Shown one piece after another: positions 1 through 10,987 of a stretch of DNA of 64,000 nt. This DNA comes from Crocodylus rhombifer. Its lineage: Eukaryota > Chordata > Crocodylia > Crocodylidae. The stretch's first letter is position 1. Each line of letters opens with the position of its first letter. Location of the stretch: contig JAVSML010000030.1 in the NCBI GenBank assembly GCA_038503035.1, forward strand, positions 682,001 to 746,000. Reading direction: 5' to 3'. The position numbers and the translations under genes were made by a program. Under the pieces are notes generated by a model that worked only from the letters and a program-made list of their open reading frames with translations, was not told the DNA's origin and made no database searches.

Positions 1-272
1 ACAGAACAAAGAGCAATGGTCTCAAATTGCAGCAAGGGAAGTTTAGGTTGGATATCAGGAAGAATTTTCTCACTAGAAGGGTAGTAAAACACTGTAACAG
101 GTTATCCAGAGAGATTCTAGACTCTATCCTTGAGTACCCAACTTGACAAAAAGCCATGGTTGGAATGATCTGGTTGGGGCTGGTGCTGCTTTGAGCATGG
201 AGTTGGACTAGATGACCTCCTTCGGTCCCTTCCAACTCTAATTTTGTATGATTTATGATTCTGTGATTCTAA
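1..272 (+). mobile_element. CR1 LINE, 3' end only
   Basis: This is the last part of a CR1-family non-LTR retrotransposon, cut by the window edge. The text runs through the conserved tail, including 'ggttggatatcaggaagaa', 'ggttggactagatgacctcc' and 'ggtcccttccaactcta'. It ends in the family's short terminal repeat, seen as 'tgatttatgattctgtgattct'. CR1 copies end in such 8-bp type repeats instead of a poly(A) tail. There is no coding capacity left here; the reverse transcriptase would lie upstream of base 1, if it was ever present in this copy. Confidence 0.85.
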
Positions 273-499
273 GTAGCTGATTCAACATGACAAGATGAGG
301 AAACATTATATATTGTCTTATTTTTCCCCATTCACTGTTCATATCCTTTCATTTCAACCCTTTTCACTGTTACTCCTTGCAAGCCCTTCAATGTGAGATG
401 ACTCTTTAAATTAAAATAGCTAGTATCCAAACACAGGCCATGGTGGAGGGGGAGAGGACTCTCCAGACAAGGCTGCATGTGAATCTGAATATTATACAA

Positions 500-685
500 C
501 AAGGGCAGGCAATTATTTTGGGTGGAGGGCCACTTAGTGAGTTTTGGCAAGCCATCGAGGGCCACATAACAAGCAGCCAGGGACAGATAAATATTCATTT
601 TCTAAATTTTTTAGGGGCCCCACGGGCCAGATAGAATGGCCAGGCGGGCCTCATTGGCCCGTGGGCTGCATTTTGTCCACCCCTG
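500..685. mobile_element. Non-autonomous hAT MITE with 8-bp target duplication
   Basis: This is a 186-bp element. The left end 'caagggcaggcaa' pairs with the reverse complement of the right end, 'caggggtggacaaa'. It is flanked by near-identical 8-mers, ttatacaa at 492-499 and ttatacag at 686-693. The CAGGGGTGG terminus and the 8-bp duplication together point to the hAT superfamily. It has no coding capacity, so it was moved by a transposase supplied from elsewhere. Confidence 0.82.
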
Positions 686-1130
686 TTATACAGAAACTCC
701 AGACCTGACTAGCCCAAACTTTTGGATTCAAAACAAGGGGTGAAATTCTGGTTTACCTCATCTGGTTTACCTATTTTTAAGAAGTCACATTACACTTCTT
801 GTTCATACAGGTTTGAATCATTTACCTGCTTGTCTATGTCTAATTCTGGGCCCACCTGTCATTCATAAACTGTTCATTAGCAGGTACCTATTTATAAAGC
901 CAGGTATTAAATGCACTGATCTTTGAGTACCTGAAAAAGAAGGCATACCATTTGATCTGGTGATTCCTGCTTCAGCATATATTTTAGAAAAGTGGCTTTG
1001 ACTTGGATATTTTGAATGAGGAAGATGTTGCCACCCCATCAGCCCTCTAGCCCCATTCTTTTTCATTTCTGCAAGTGTTTGACACCAGTCACACAGTATG
1101 GTTCCCATTCTCTGATTGGAGGCACATAAC
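686..1130. other. Single-copy stretch
   Basis: AT-rich DNA between two hAT-like insertions. I see no recognisable gene, repeat family or RNA gene. Short open frames on both strands have no family resemblance. Confidence 0.5.
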
Positions 1131-1352
1131 TAGGGTGATCATAATATTTTTAAGGACACTCTGGACCCTGGTTTCCTCCACCCCGCACCATGCTGCTCTA
1201 CCTTCCCACTGGCCAGCAGTTGGTTGGGGGGTGGGGGGGACTGAATGCAGGGAAATGGAGGCCAGGGCAAGAGATCGGGGTGGGGGGGCCTGAGTTGGAG
1301 GCGGTTGCAGAGCAGGGAGAAAGTTGACCTATTCTGCGGGAAGTGTGAGTAC

Positions 1353-1440
1353 AGTGTGTGTGTGTGTACATGTGTCTTTGTGTGTGTGTATCTGCATATG
1401 TCTATATGCATGTATGTGTGTGTTTTTGCCTCCATGTGTG
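1353..1440. repeat. Imperfect (TG)n microsatellite
   Basis: Alternating TG with interruptions such as 'tgtctttg' and 'tctgcatatg', inside the hAT-like element starting at 1131. The interruptions suggest an old tract. Confidence 0.85.
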
Positions 1441-1559
1441 CAGCAGCTCCAGATCCAGGCTGCTGTATTGGCATGTATTTGTGCTGTGCCTTTGTGCATC
1501 TTCTTGACCATCATGTCTGCAAGAGGCTGTACCTGGACAGCCTCCATCAGACCTCCATT

Positions 1560-1850
1560 ATATACCTGCTCCCACTCCCCACCAGCTTTCTTTCCCTTTG
1601 GCCCCCTTCCCCTCACCTCTCTCATCATGCCCCCCACTCCATCCTTCGCACTCTCCTCCCTCTTCCCTCCCTCGTGGCCTCTCTCCTCCTATTGCTTCAC
1701 CCTGCCATTTCCCTGCTCCCCCAACCTCTTCCCCCCTCACTGCCTCCACTCACCTCTCTCTCTTGCCCCTCCCTCCCTCCCCTTCTCCAGCTTGTCCAGC
1801 TCCCCCCAGTGCACACCCACCCACCCACCCAGCCCCACACACACACACTT
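1560..1850. repeat. Polypyrimidine (C/T-rich) tract
   Basis: A strongly strand-asymmetric run of C and T in which almost no purine run exceeds a few bases. It ends in CCCA and CA repeats around 1812-1849. The asymmetry gives several overlapping open frames on both strands that look like proline/serine-rich proteins but have no domain. The tract is also a candidate for triplex (H-DNA) formation. Confidence 0.8.
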
Positions 1851-2504
1851 GGTGGCAATGGGGAGAGTGCTGAGCTGAGCCCTGGGCTCCAGTTCCCAGC
1901 AGCTGGGCCTAGGGCAGAGCGCAGAACCACCCACCCAAATACAGGTCCCCAACAGGCGAGTGGATGGTAAGAGGGGAGGACCCCCACTGCCCTCAGAGCA
2001 AGGGTTTAAGCCACCCCACCCCCACCCTCCGGGGAAGCCCCATCACAGTGGCCACTCCCTGGTCCTGAGTCCTCTGTACTGCAAATGGGTGAAAATTTGT
2101 GAGCAGCCCATGCACACAGTACTGCTGTCCCCCTGCCCCACCTTGGCCAATCCCTGCCCCAGGCAGGAGAAGCAGTGCTGAGCCCAGCCGGCCCCCTGCA
2201 TCTAGCCATCACTCGGGAGGAGCCAGGGTGGACAGTGTTTATTAATCCAGGACATTTGTTTGAATTTTTACTGACTAACCAGGATGCTGGGACAGCCTAC
2301 AAAATCCAGGACTGTCCTAGCCAAACTATGACATATAGTCACACTCCACGTAACAGAGGACCAAATGCAATTAAGTTGGTACAGGAAAGTCTATATTACA
2401 TGATTCCACCTAAATGAGCAGGTTTTATTCATACAATTTCCTTGCTGAAAAGAAGGAAGCCTTAAATTTGTGTCAGTAACCCCAATAGTTGACATAAGTT
2501 AGGG

Positions 2505-3235
2505 CAGGGGTGGACAAAGTCTGTCCCATGGGCAGTGCTGTAACAAGCAGGGGGTGAGCGGGGTGACTGCCCCAGGGACCAAAGCAAAGGGGTGCCAACA
2601 GGAGCTGCCACAAGAAGCTTGTTTGGGGCATGGGGATGGAGGAAGGGCAGTTATCACCACTGTGTGTGCACACTGTGAGCATGGGGCAGGCACGTGCTCC
2701 TCAGATCTGTGCATGGTGCAAGGTGGAGCTGCTGCCGTGGGCTATGTTGTGGGCACCAAACTTCATTGCTACAGCATTGCCCATGGGCCAGGTTGGGCCT
2801 ATGATGGACTCTATTTATCAGCAACCCCTGCCCATGTCACCGCGGCCAGTTTCCATGGAGACCCCAGCAGCAGTGGTGCCATGACAACACAGGCCCATGG
2901 TTTCCATGGAGACTGGCTGTAGCAGTGTGGAGCTGCTCCAAGGCTGGGGCTGGGATCTTGCAGCAGTGACAGCGTGGTCCAAAGGTAGGGCAGAGCTACA
3001 GTCTGCTTCCTGGACACCCTGGGCAGGGGCATGCAGGTGGCAGATTGCGATGTTGCCTCAGCTCCCCGGCTCTGCCAGTGCTGCTGAGGCTGATTTCCAT
3101 GGAAACACTGGCCCCACGCTGTCGTGGCACCACCACTGCTGGGGTCTCCATGGAAACCAACCAAGTGAAGCAGGCAGGGCCTGCTGGGAAATCGAGACTG
3201 GCCAGTAGTCAGATTTGCCATTTTGCCCAACCCTC
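2505..3235. mobile_element. hAT-like non-autonomous element, 731 bp
   Basis: The left end 'caggggtggacaaag' is nearly the same as the right terminus of the small hAT element at 500-685. The right end, read on the minus strand, is 'gagggttgggcaaaatgg'. Flanking 8-mers agttaggg (2497-2504) and cgctagag (3236-3243) match at 5 of 8 positions, as expected for an old target duplication. The interior is GC-rich and holds four copies of a TTTCCATGGAAA-type palindrome. I recognise no transposase sequence. Confidence 0.6.
2849..3157. repeat. Four copies of a 14-bp palindrome resembling RFX X-boxes
   Basis: Copies are GTTTCCATGGAGAC at 2849-2862 and 2900-2913, ATTTCCATGGAAAC at 3093-3106 and GTCTCCATGGAAAC at 3144-3157. 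Each is close to an inverted repeat centred on CCATGG. RFX factors bind GTNRCC-N(0-3)-RGYAAC; these copies keep the CC..GG core and the outer GT/AC but differ at one or two positions per half-site. Binding is an inference only. Confidence 0.5.
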
Positions 3236-5049
3236 CGCTAGAGAATATACCAAACCAGCACTTCTGAAGGCCAATATGGAGTTAACCCTTGATAGGTTTC
3301 AACAATTTTTGCTGTGTTTGATATAGTGGCCAGCTGCCCACTTAGCCCATAGAGTTGAAGAAAAGATTATTCTTACTTTTGGCTACTTCTGGATGTTATG
3401 GCAATCAGCAGCATAGGGGTGCAGCCAGGCACCTGGTGCACAGGAGCACTTTAGGTTGCCACTGTGATAGCAATTGCAATTGCTGCCAGCAACAACCACT
3501 TTTTATTGCCCCCACTCATGTCAGCACCTGGGGGGGACAGGGGGGGATGCAAAGAGCACCCATGGCCACTACCATCAGCACAGTACTGTTGGCAATTAAA
3601 GTGACAAAGTCCATAGAAGTAACTGTGACCTCAAGTTTGCCTCTAACTCAACCATCCCACCTTCCATACAGGTTATCATGGTCACTGCTGTATAATTCAT
3701 TGCCTATATTTTTATTTCTCCTTTTATTTTCACAAACCTAATACTGGGGTTTGAACTTTCTAAGACATTCTGGCTGGCAGCCAAGTCCTTTAAATATGAA
3801 GTGGTCAGAAGTGAACATTTCAGGCTTAGTGACCTAAAAATATCTATAAAAATATCTTCAGAAATATTAATAACTAGACAGGAATAGTTGATCCTCATTG
3901 TCCCAGACTGTCATATCTGACACATCTCACAATACACTTCCTGCCTTGTAGCCCTTTCTCAGGAATTTCTGTCAGGATAAAAACAATACCCATATATTTC
4001 AGTGGTCTATGCAAAACATGATTTACTACCAACGTTACTTCACATTGTAGTATCTGTAGGGGAACCAGTTAACCTGATAACTGTTCATAATTGTCTATTT
4101 TAAACTACTGAATGTTGTATTTTATCCCTTTTTTTACAGTCAGGAAATAGTACCTAATGTGATATAACTCTTTCCATGCCTGTTCTATGCATTTCATGCT
4201 GTTTGCCAGGTTTAGCTCGGGGTTAGGGGGAAGGAGTAGGTAAGGGACTTGGCTGTAAGCATTTAATGTAGAGAAGAAGCACTTTACAAATGAACCCACA
4301 TGTAAAAGTAGAGGACCATGTGTTGGCTAGGTAATTAATCTGGAGATTTAACAGATCAAAGGTCAAGATCACAACAAAATTAACTGGTTTCTTTATATCA
4401 AGGCTTAATAAGCAGAAGGTGGGGGATATGTATTGTGAGCACTCTCTAGTTAAACCGTTGTGCTAGCACAAAACATTACTGCATTAGGCTGTAGCCTGTA
4501 ATCAATCCCAGCTGGAAGCTCATATCAACATTACTGTTCTTCTTGCCAGTTCCCTGTTAATCCTTTAAAAGGGTAGGTAAAAACAGGACTGGTATCTTAT
4601 ATTACATAGGTTGATTTATGCAACCCAGCTATTCAAACATTTTATTCTACATAGTTTACAGGCCAAATAATTTTATTTCTGAAATGTTTAATTGGTTAAT
4701 TTAGACCATGCAAAATAAATGACAAATGGCTCCAGAGGAAATTTCATCCTATAGTCTCATTTTGGAGTAGTTTTGCAGATTTGTAAAGTCAGGCCTCCGT
4801 CTGTTCACTGTGGCAATGCCTTTTTTTGGACTGAAGAAGGAATTTATATAAGGATATAAAACAGAATTTTCAGAAATACAATTGTTGAGCCAATTATTAT
4901 GTACAGTTTCCAACAACCCTAATGTATTGGGTTCTACAAGGATCTGTGCTGATTCTTCTCCTCTTAATATCTGCAGGAGATAATACAAAGAGTTGGTTGA
5001 GAGGCTTATGTTCCACCAGTATGCCAATGTCACACAGGCTAGGAACAGA
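3236..5049. other. Single-copy AT-rich stretch
   Basis: No gene, RNA gene or repeat family recognised. Open frames up to about 130 codons (for example 3355-3741 on the plus strand) have no recognisable domain and no splice-site or codon pattern suggesting an exon. Confidence 0.5.
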
Positions 5050-7180
5050 CATTACACATAAACTGGTTTAAGTGATCAGAAACTGGTTTAAACCTGTAAC
5101 AGAACAGACATTCAGTGCACATAAACCAGTTTCAAAATGGCCAAAACCAGTTTAAGAAAAACCCGGTTGGATGTAGTCTCAGACTTAACGGATTAAGCTC
5201 AAACCAGTTTATGCAACGTCTTTCCTAGACTCCTTCATGGTTTAAGTTAAACCAGAGTCCCCCATCATCCCGGCATGCTCTCTGGGCTGGGCTCTCTGCT
5301 CCAACAAAGCAGGGCTGGCCCTGCCCCTCTGTTCCCCAGCCAAGCATGGACAAGCAGGGACAGGAAGGGATGGGGGTCTTGCCAAAGAGGAGTTTAAGTC
5401 CCCCCTCCCTGTCCCACCAGTAAGGACCTGAGCCAGGTCTGCCAGGCATTCCCCCCTCACGGCTTCATCAATGGGCCCACATGGCCCTTGAGGCAGAGGG
5501 GGCAGGGAGGGAGGTTATTCCTCCCTCCACCCCCACTACCCCAAGGGGACTGCAGCCAGGTCTGCCTACCCCAGTTGCCACTGTCATTACTCCCTGCTTG
5601 GAGCAAGCAGAGGAATAAGACCCCTCTGCCAGATGCTGAAGAGAGGGGAAATAACCCCTGTCCCTGCCTACCACCTAAGGAGTCCCGCTGGCCGGCATAT
5701 GGACTCCACTGGAGCAGTGAGGGGGGCAGGGCTCTTGATGAAGCAAGCAGCACCTTCCTGTGAACTCCTTCCTGGTGGGGGTGAGAGGCCTGCTGCAGTG
5801 TGGGCGGAGCTGTGGCAGACTGCACAGTAGCACTGAGGCTCAGAGGGAGCCAGAGCCCTCCAAGCCACCACCACCACCACCGCTACCACAGTCTGCAGCA
5901 CCTTTCCCTGGCCCACAACTCAGCTCCCTACCAGAAAGAGGCTCACGCTGTGGGAAACCATGACAGGGGCTTCTGCCCCCATCACAGTTGCTACCCTCTC
6001 ACCACCGCAGTGGCTGGACAGGGGCGGGGACAGGAAAGGGCCAGATGCTGGGCTACAGGGCCCCTTAGGTGGGGGGGCAGGGAGGGGGGTTATTCCGCCC
6101 TTACCCCCGAGGCACTGCAGTAGGATCTGCCTTCCTTGGCCACTGCGCTCTCTGTGCCCTGGGCATGTGGCAGAATAAACGCCCTCCTGCGGATGCTGGG
6201 TGTGGGGGGCTTATTCTGCCATTTGCCCCAGGCACAGAGCAAGTGGTGGTGGTGGTGGTTGGGGTGGGCACACCCTGCTGCAGTGCCCCAGAGGCAGAAA
6301 GGGGAATAAGCCTCATCCCTGCCCACCACCTAAGGGGCCCTGCCAGCTGGTGTCTGGCCCATCTCTGCCCAGTCACTGGAGTAGTGGGAGGGGGGGGGGC
6401 AACCATGATAGGATAGCAACCCCTCTTATGGTTTCCCCAAGTGTGAGGCCCTTCCCAGTGAGGGGCCATACTGCGGGGTGAGGGAAGCTGCTGTGGACCA
6501 TGGTGGCAGCAGGAGTGGGTGGGGCTTCGAGGGCTTGGGTCCCCTCCAAGCCCTGGTGCTGCTGTGCATAGTACACCACAGCTCTGCCTGCCCCACAGTG
6601 CTGCCCGCCCCCCCCCGCTGGGAAGGGGCTCGTACTCCTCAACACTATGACAGGGGCTACTGCCCCCATCAAGGTCCCTGCTCCCTCACTACTGCAGCGG
6701 CCAGGTGTGGGTGTAGCCAGATGCTAGCTGGCAGGACCCCTTAGGTTAGGGGCATGGATGGGGCTTATTCCCCCTCCCTCCAGTATCTGGTGGAGGGGGG
6801 CAGGAACGGGCAGGCAGCAGCAGTTGGGGCAAACAGACCCAGCTGCGGTCCCCCAGGGGCAGAGAGGGTAAAGTGGTCAATAACCCCCCTCCCTGCCCCC
6901 TCTACCTCAGGGGCCATAGCATCCCACCACTGCAGCAGCAAGGGGAGAGTGCCTGGCAGGGCACCAGTGAGGTCCCCACCAGTGAGACAGGGAGGGGGGA
7001 ATTAAACCTCTCTCTGCCCAGGCTGGGCCACACCTCCCCAGCACAGGTTCACTGCAGCTGAGGGCACACTTTAGCACCCCCTGACTTCTGGACTGAGCAA
7101 TGCAGGCATGTGCCTCCATTTCCTCAGTCCACAAGGAATGTCTGTGCTGTTACAAATTGGTTCAACCTAGGCAGGTTAGA
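5050..7180. mobile_element. Large GC-rich DNA transposon, unclassified
   Basis: AT-rich arms flank a GC-rich core of about 1.9 kb. The left arm carries 'ctgtaacagaacagacattc' near 5095-5115. The right arm, read on the minus strand, carries 'ttgtaacagcacagacattcc' near 7165-7138, so the two form a subterminal inverted repeat. Several AAACTGGTTTAA-like words cluster in the left arm (5058-5212). The base composition changes abruptly at both core edges. I could not define exact ends or a target duplication, so the superfamily stays open. No transposase is recognisable. Confidence 0.5.
5470..6990. repeat. Degenerate long-period repeat array inside the GC-rich element
   Basis: Marker words recur at spacings of about 575-690 bp. 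'ggttattcc' occurs near 5513, 6088 and 6764. 'tgacaggggct.ctgcccccatca' occurs at 5961 and 6648. 'ccacctaagg' occurs near 5672 and 6328, and its inverted form 'ccccttaggt' near 6061 and 6737. Units therefore appear in both orientations. Many open frames on both strands cross this array. They are a by-product of GC-rich, stop-poor sequence. Confidence 0.6.
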
Positions 7181-10100
7181 CTAACCTACAAAGATTAGTT
7201 GAAAAATGAGTTGAAAAACTAGCAGGGACCCCGTGTTTGTCTTCCTACAAAAGCAACTTCATATCTGCCACCACCCCTACCCCCCCAAATAGCATCCGTC
7301 AAAATGGTGTGAAGCCTCTCCTCATTAAGTAGATAATCAAGTAGTAAAACTAATGAAAATCTCTTCTTTCATCTAGGGCCTACTAAGAAACTGTCCCTTT
7401 TTTTTCCCCTAGATGAAGAGATTATCAAAGTGACTCACACATTTGTTACTCTCAGGCTGAGTATCTGAAATTAAGCACACAGATTATACATTGTGGTTCC
7501 AGCTCATGCTGAATGCAGTTGCCCACCTCCTTAATGGGATGATGTGAACACATTATCCTGTACTCCAGTTCCACTACTGCTTCCACATCTATGATTACTA
7601 ACCATGGACCTCAAAGTTACCAATGGCCAGAACCATTTATGAGAGTGTCTCTGTTCATGAGCCACTTGGACAGTTACGCTCCTTTGAAACAATGCAACTT
7701 TTGAAGTCTTGTACAAAAGTATGTCATGTGAGAACTGGAAATAAAACATTCTTAGTAGAGGGAATCAGCTTAAAAGCTAAATTCAGCAGACATCAAAATG
7801 GTTCAGGAATAAACATATGCACACAATTCAGCTGCCTTAACTGGAGAACATGACAAAGCAGAAAACTTCATGGGCAGCTCATACTTACTGAATTAATTAC
7901 TGTGGGATGAAATGGGTAATGCAGAAAAAATAATTTGATAGAAAATACACAGATAGAAACATACTTTGTAGGAAAGCAGTTCTGAAGACATTAGTCAACT
8001 ATACCTAAACAGAACTCATTTAATGCATCAGTTGTTACTCAGTTTAATGCAAAATTTCTTTTATGCTTGCTACTCATTTCCAGTCAACAGGGACCTGTGT
8101 ATGAAATAGTGACTTTTCTGAAAATTATTCCTGGCTGAGATATAAGATAAAAGCAGGTCAAAGTTTAATGTAAAGTTTGCAATCAATAAAGTTTATTTCT
8201 ATCACATAGCCATGGGAGGAAATGAGTCCTTGATTCACAATAGATAGCCAGAGGTTTTTGAAAACCAGAGTACATGGGAAGATGCTTTGAATTTTTTTTA
8301 TGATTAGAGTCTCTAGTGGATTCCCTAGCAGACAATAATATAATGCCATTAGAGTTGAGTATGATATATTATCTATCCTATTGATTTCTTAAAGCTCTGA
8401 ATTATATTAGAATATAATTCTACTTTTGTAAACTACCTTTCTTAATAGATTAATGGAACTAAATATTTATTTCCATTTTTTTTGCTACGAGTGCTATTCT
8501 GATTTTTCATCTCCTGAACTTTTACATATCACTTTGACAACCAAATCCCAAATTTACCTTTGATCTTGGGCTTGCAACTGGTATTTTCTTCTACCCTCAT
8601 AACAATAGAGCTGAAAAAAGCCATTCTCTTTCACTTTTAGCACATCTCACGTCTCTTTAACAGGATTTGGGTTGAGTTGTTTTTAGTCCCTTTTCCTTTT
8701 CTCTTCTTTCTACATTTATCTTAACAGAGTCTTTAGTGAATATCAGTAACCTCTCTCATGGCTATCAACTACCTCAAACATGTCTATATTCAGATTCAAA
8801 ACATTTTTTGTGTGCTAGCACTTACTTTTAAAAGTTCCCAACTGTAAACCAATAAATGTGAAGCTACAAGAAGTAGAATACTATCCCTAATAAGAAATAG
8901 GATACTATTTCTGAAGCAAGAAAATGAAATGGAAAATATATCAACAATGATAGAAGCCCAGAGTATACATCATAAATGGTAGTCCATAGTGACTGTGATT
9001 TGTCTTTTATTTAGTGTTCATATGAGTAAGTGCTCACTAATATTAAAAAACCTTCTGCAATCTGCTCCTAACTATTCAGGAATGGTTTAAATCACTAGAT
9101 TTCTTGGTAACTAATAAAATAAAAGAGCTTTGCCAGGCCTCTAGACAGAACCCTAATGCCATGCTTAAATGTTTAATATCTTCCTTTTTTGTGTTTCTCT
9201 TTTGTAATCTACTTGTTATTAAAAGCTTATTTTGTTCAAGAAACTGATGAGATTAATTTATTCTGGGAAAAGGTACTGTCTGAGGTTTTCTAAGATAATG
9301 TTACCATTGCCTCTGGCCTGAGGCAAGGAAAACTTAGGTGGGTCAGTCTGATTAGTGGTCATATATTTGAGGGGAGAGATGCAATTTTAGTTTACAAGTT
9401 GTGTCGTTGAGATACTCAGAAGTACACTGACAGCACAAAAAGTTTTAAATGGCTGCTAAGGCCAAAGGTGATCATTCACCATGATAAATATTGTTAACTT
9501 GTTATTAGAGATGTGGAAAAAGTAGAAAAACAGTTAAAGGATTTGAATTATTAAGCATGGATTTCATTTTCCTTTGTGACCTTACACTTTAGCTTTACCT
9601 TAATTTTTTTGTATAATGAATTCTCATCTAATAAGAGTATTTTAGATGGCACTAAAGATGTCAATGCCTGTCCTTTCTGAGAAAGAGAAACCTTTAGTTG
9701 AGACAGGTTGGAGCTGTTGCTGTGATTTATGTCCAGTCCTTAAATACAAACCAACATACACAAGAGAAAGGAAAATGGGAAAGAGAGAATTTGCAGCTTC
9801 TGATTGTGTGGATGACTCCTACTTGCAGCCTCACTGCTACACTCTTATGAGGCCTTCCAAGACCTAGCAAACTTGTATCAGCACTGGGATATTTAGGGAA
9901 TTGCTTTTACATGCCTTTCAAGTCACAGGTTCCTGGCTGCACTGCAAAAGAAATACTCTTGATTGGCTGAGCTAGATGTTTTATAAGCAGAAGCCAAAAG
10001 GAACAAAGACAAAGAAGAGAAAAAATAAGGTTGAAAAGGAGAAGGCAATAGAAGGACACTGTAAGAGCAGGAACAAATTCTCATCTTGGTGCTGCTCAAA

Positions 10101-10987
10101 AAATGACAGGAACTAACTGAGATGACAGTATAATTAATTGGGAATCCTCTCTTGGCCTGGTCTGGTTAAGTCATCTCTCAGGATCAAGATAATGAAGGCC
10201 CAGTGATGTCACAGTAAGTCCCAGGAGAAGGTGGGGATTTCAATCATTAAATTGATCTGTCCTCCTAGGTTCAGTGTCAACTTCTAGCCCCCAAAAAGGG
10301 TGGGACAACCCATCTGCTCATTACTGTCCTCACAAATCAGGCCTGATTTCTGACAAACCAATTCTAGTCCCTCCATTTCTCGTGTACGCTCCTCTTGTTC
10401 ACTGGACATGATTCCAATACAGTCCTCGGACTGGACCAGTAAGAATTTTATTGGGCTAACCCAGTTTGTCTTTAACTTTTGCTGACTTTTATAAACAATT
10501 TGACTTGCTGTGGCTGTGGTCACGATACTGAGGCTGTGGGGTTTCTTTGTTTGCTTTCTCCGTTGTAAACAGCATGGAGTATACTTGGCTCACACAACAG
10601 GGCTTTAGAAGCACCAACCCCTGCCCAATGAAAATTAATCAGTACCGAAGTGTTTCCCTTCTCTTCATGAAACCAAGACAAACCTACAAATATGAACATA
10701 AATCATGCATGTATGAACAGATTCTGTTACGGGGAGGTTATATTAATAGAGTTTGGCAATAATGTAAGCCCAGTGATCGATACTTCAATAACAATAAATT
10801 ATGTTTGGAGAAAATGGCGGTGAGCCTTCTGACACATCTGACAAAATAAAAATATTTTGTTCAGAGAATACAGATTGGATTAAAAATGAGCAAAAAAGGG
10901 CATTGTTTTATCTTTAATCATGATTCACTGTCTAGGGCTAAATATTTATAGTAGCATTCATGCTTCACCACAGTGAACTTCCCATTG
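7181..10987. other. Single-copy AT-rich stretch
   Basis: About 3.8 kb without a recognisable transposon, gene or RNA gene. A purine-rich patch lies near 9985-10060. Two short open frames (9646-9867 plus, 10284-10523 minus) have no recognisable family and no supporting signals. This is one of the longest apparently repeat-free intervals here. Confidence 0.5.

Larger units (their letters stand above)
1131..2346. mobile_element. hAT-like DNA element with GC-rich interior
   Basis: The left end 'tagggtgatcata' and the reverse complement of the right end, 'gagtgtgactata', match at 9 of 13 positions. The flanks are 8-mers differing at one base, cacataac at 1123-1130 and cacgtaac at 2347-2354. The right subterminal part ('ggctaggacagtcctggattttg' read on the minus strand) resembles the start of the separate element at 14685. 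The 1.2 kb interior is mostly CT-rich low-complexity sequence and a TG microsatellite. The long open frames there, on both strands, reflect composition and not genes. The length and the split between arms make the single-element reading likely but not certain. Confidence 0.6.

Noticed and set aside
1245..1970. 241-codon open frame, Cys/Val then Pro/Ser-rich
   Set aside because: It runs through a TG microsatellite and a polypyrimidine tract; composition alone keeps it open and no domain is present.
5457..6672. Many overlapping frames on both strands, some His- or Pro-rich
   Set aside because: They lie in GC-rich repeat units of a DNA element, are open on both strands at once, and resemble no protein family.
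9646..9867. 73-codon plus-strand frame
   Set aside because: No recognisable domain, no splice signals of a convincing exon, and length expected by chance in AT-rich DNA.
10284..10523. 79-codon minus-strand frame
   Set aside because: No family resemblance and no neighbouring exon; compatible with chance.
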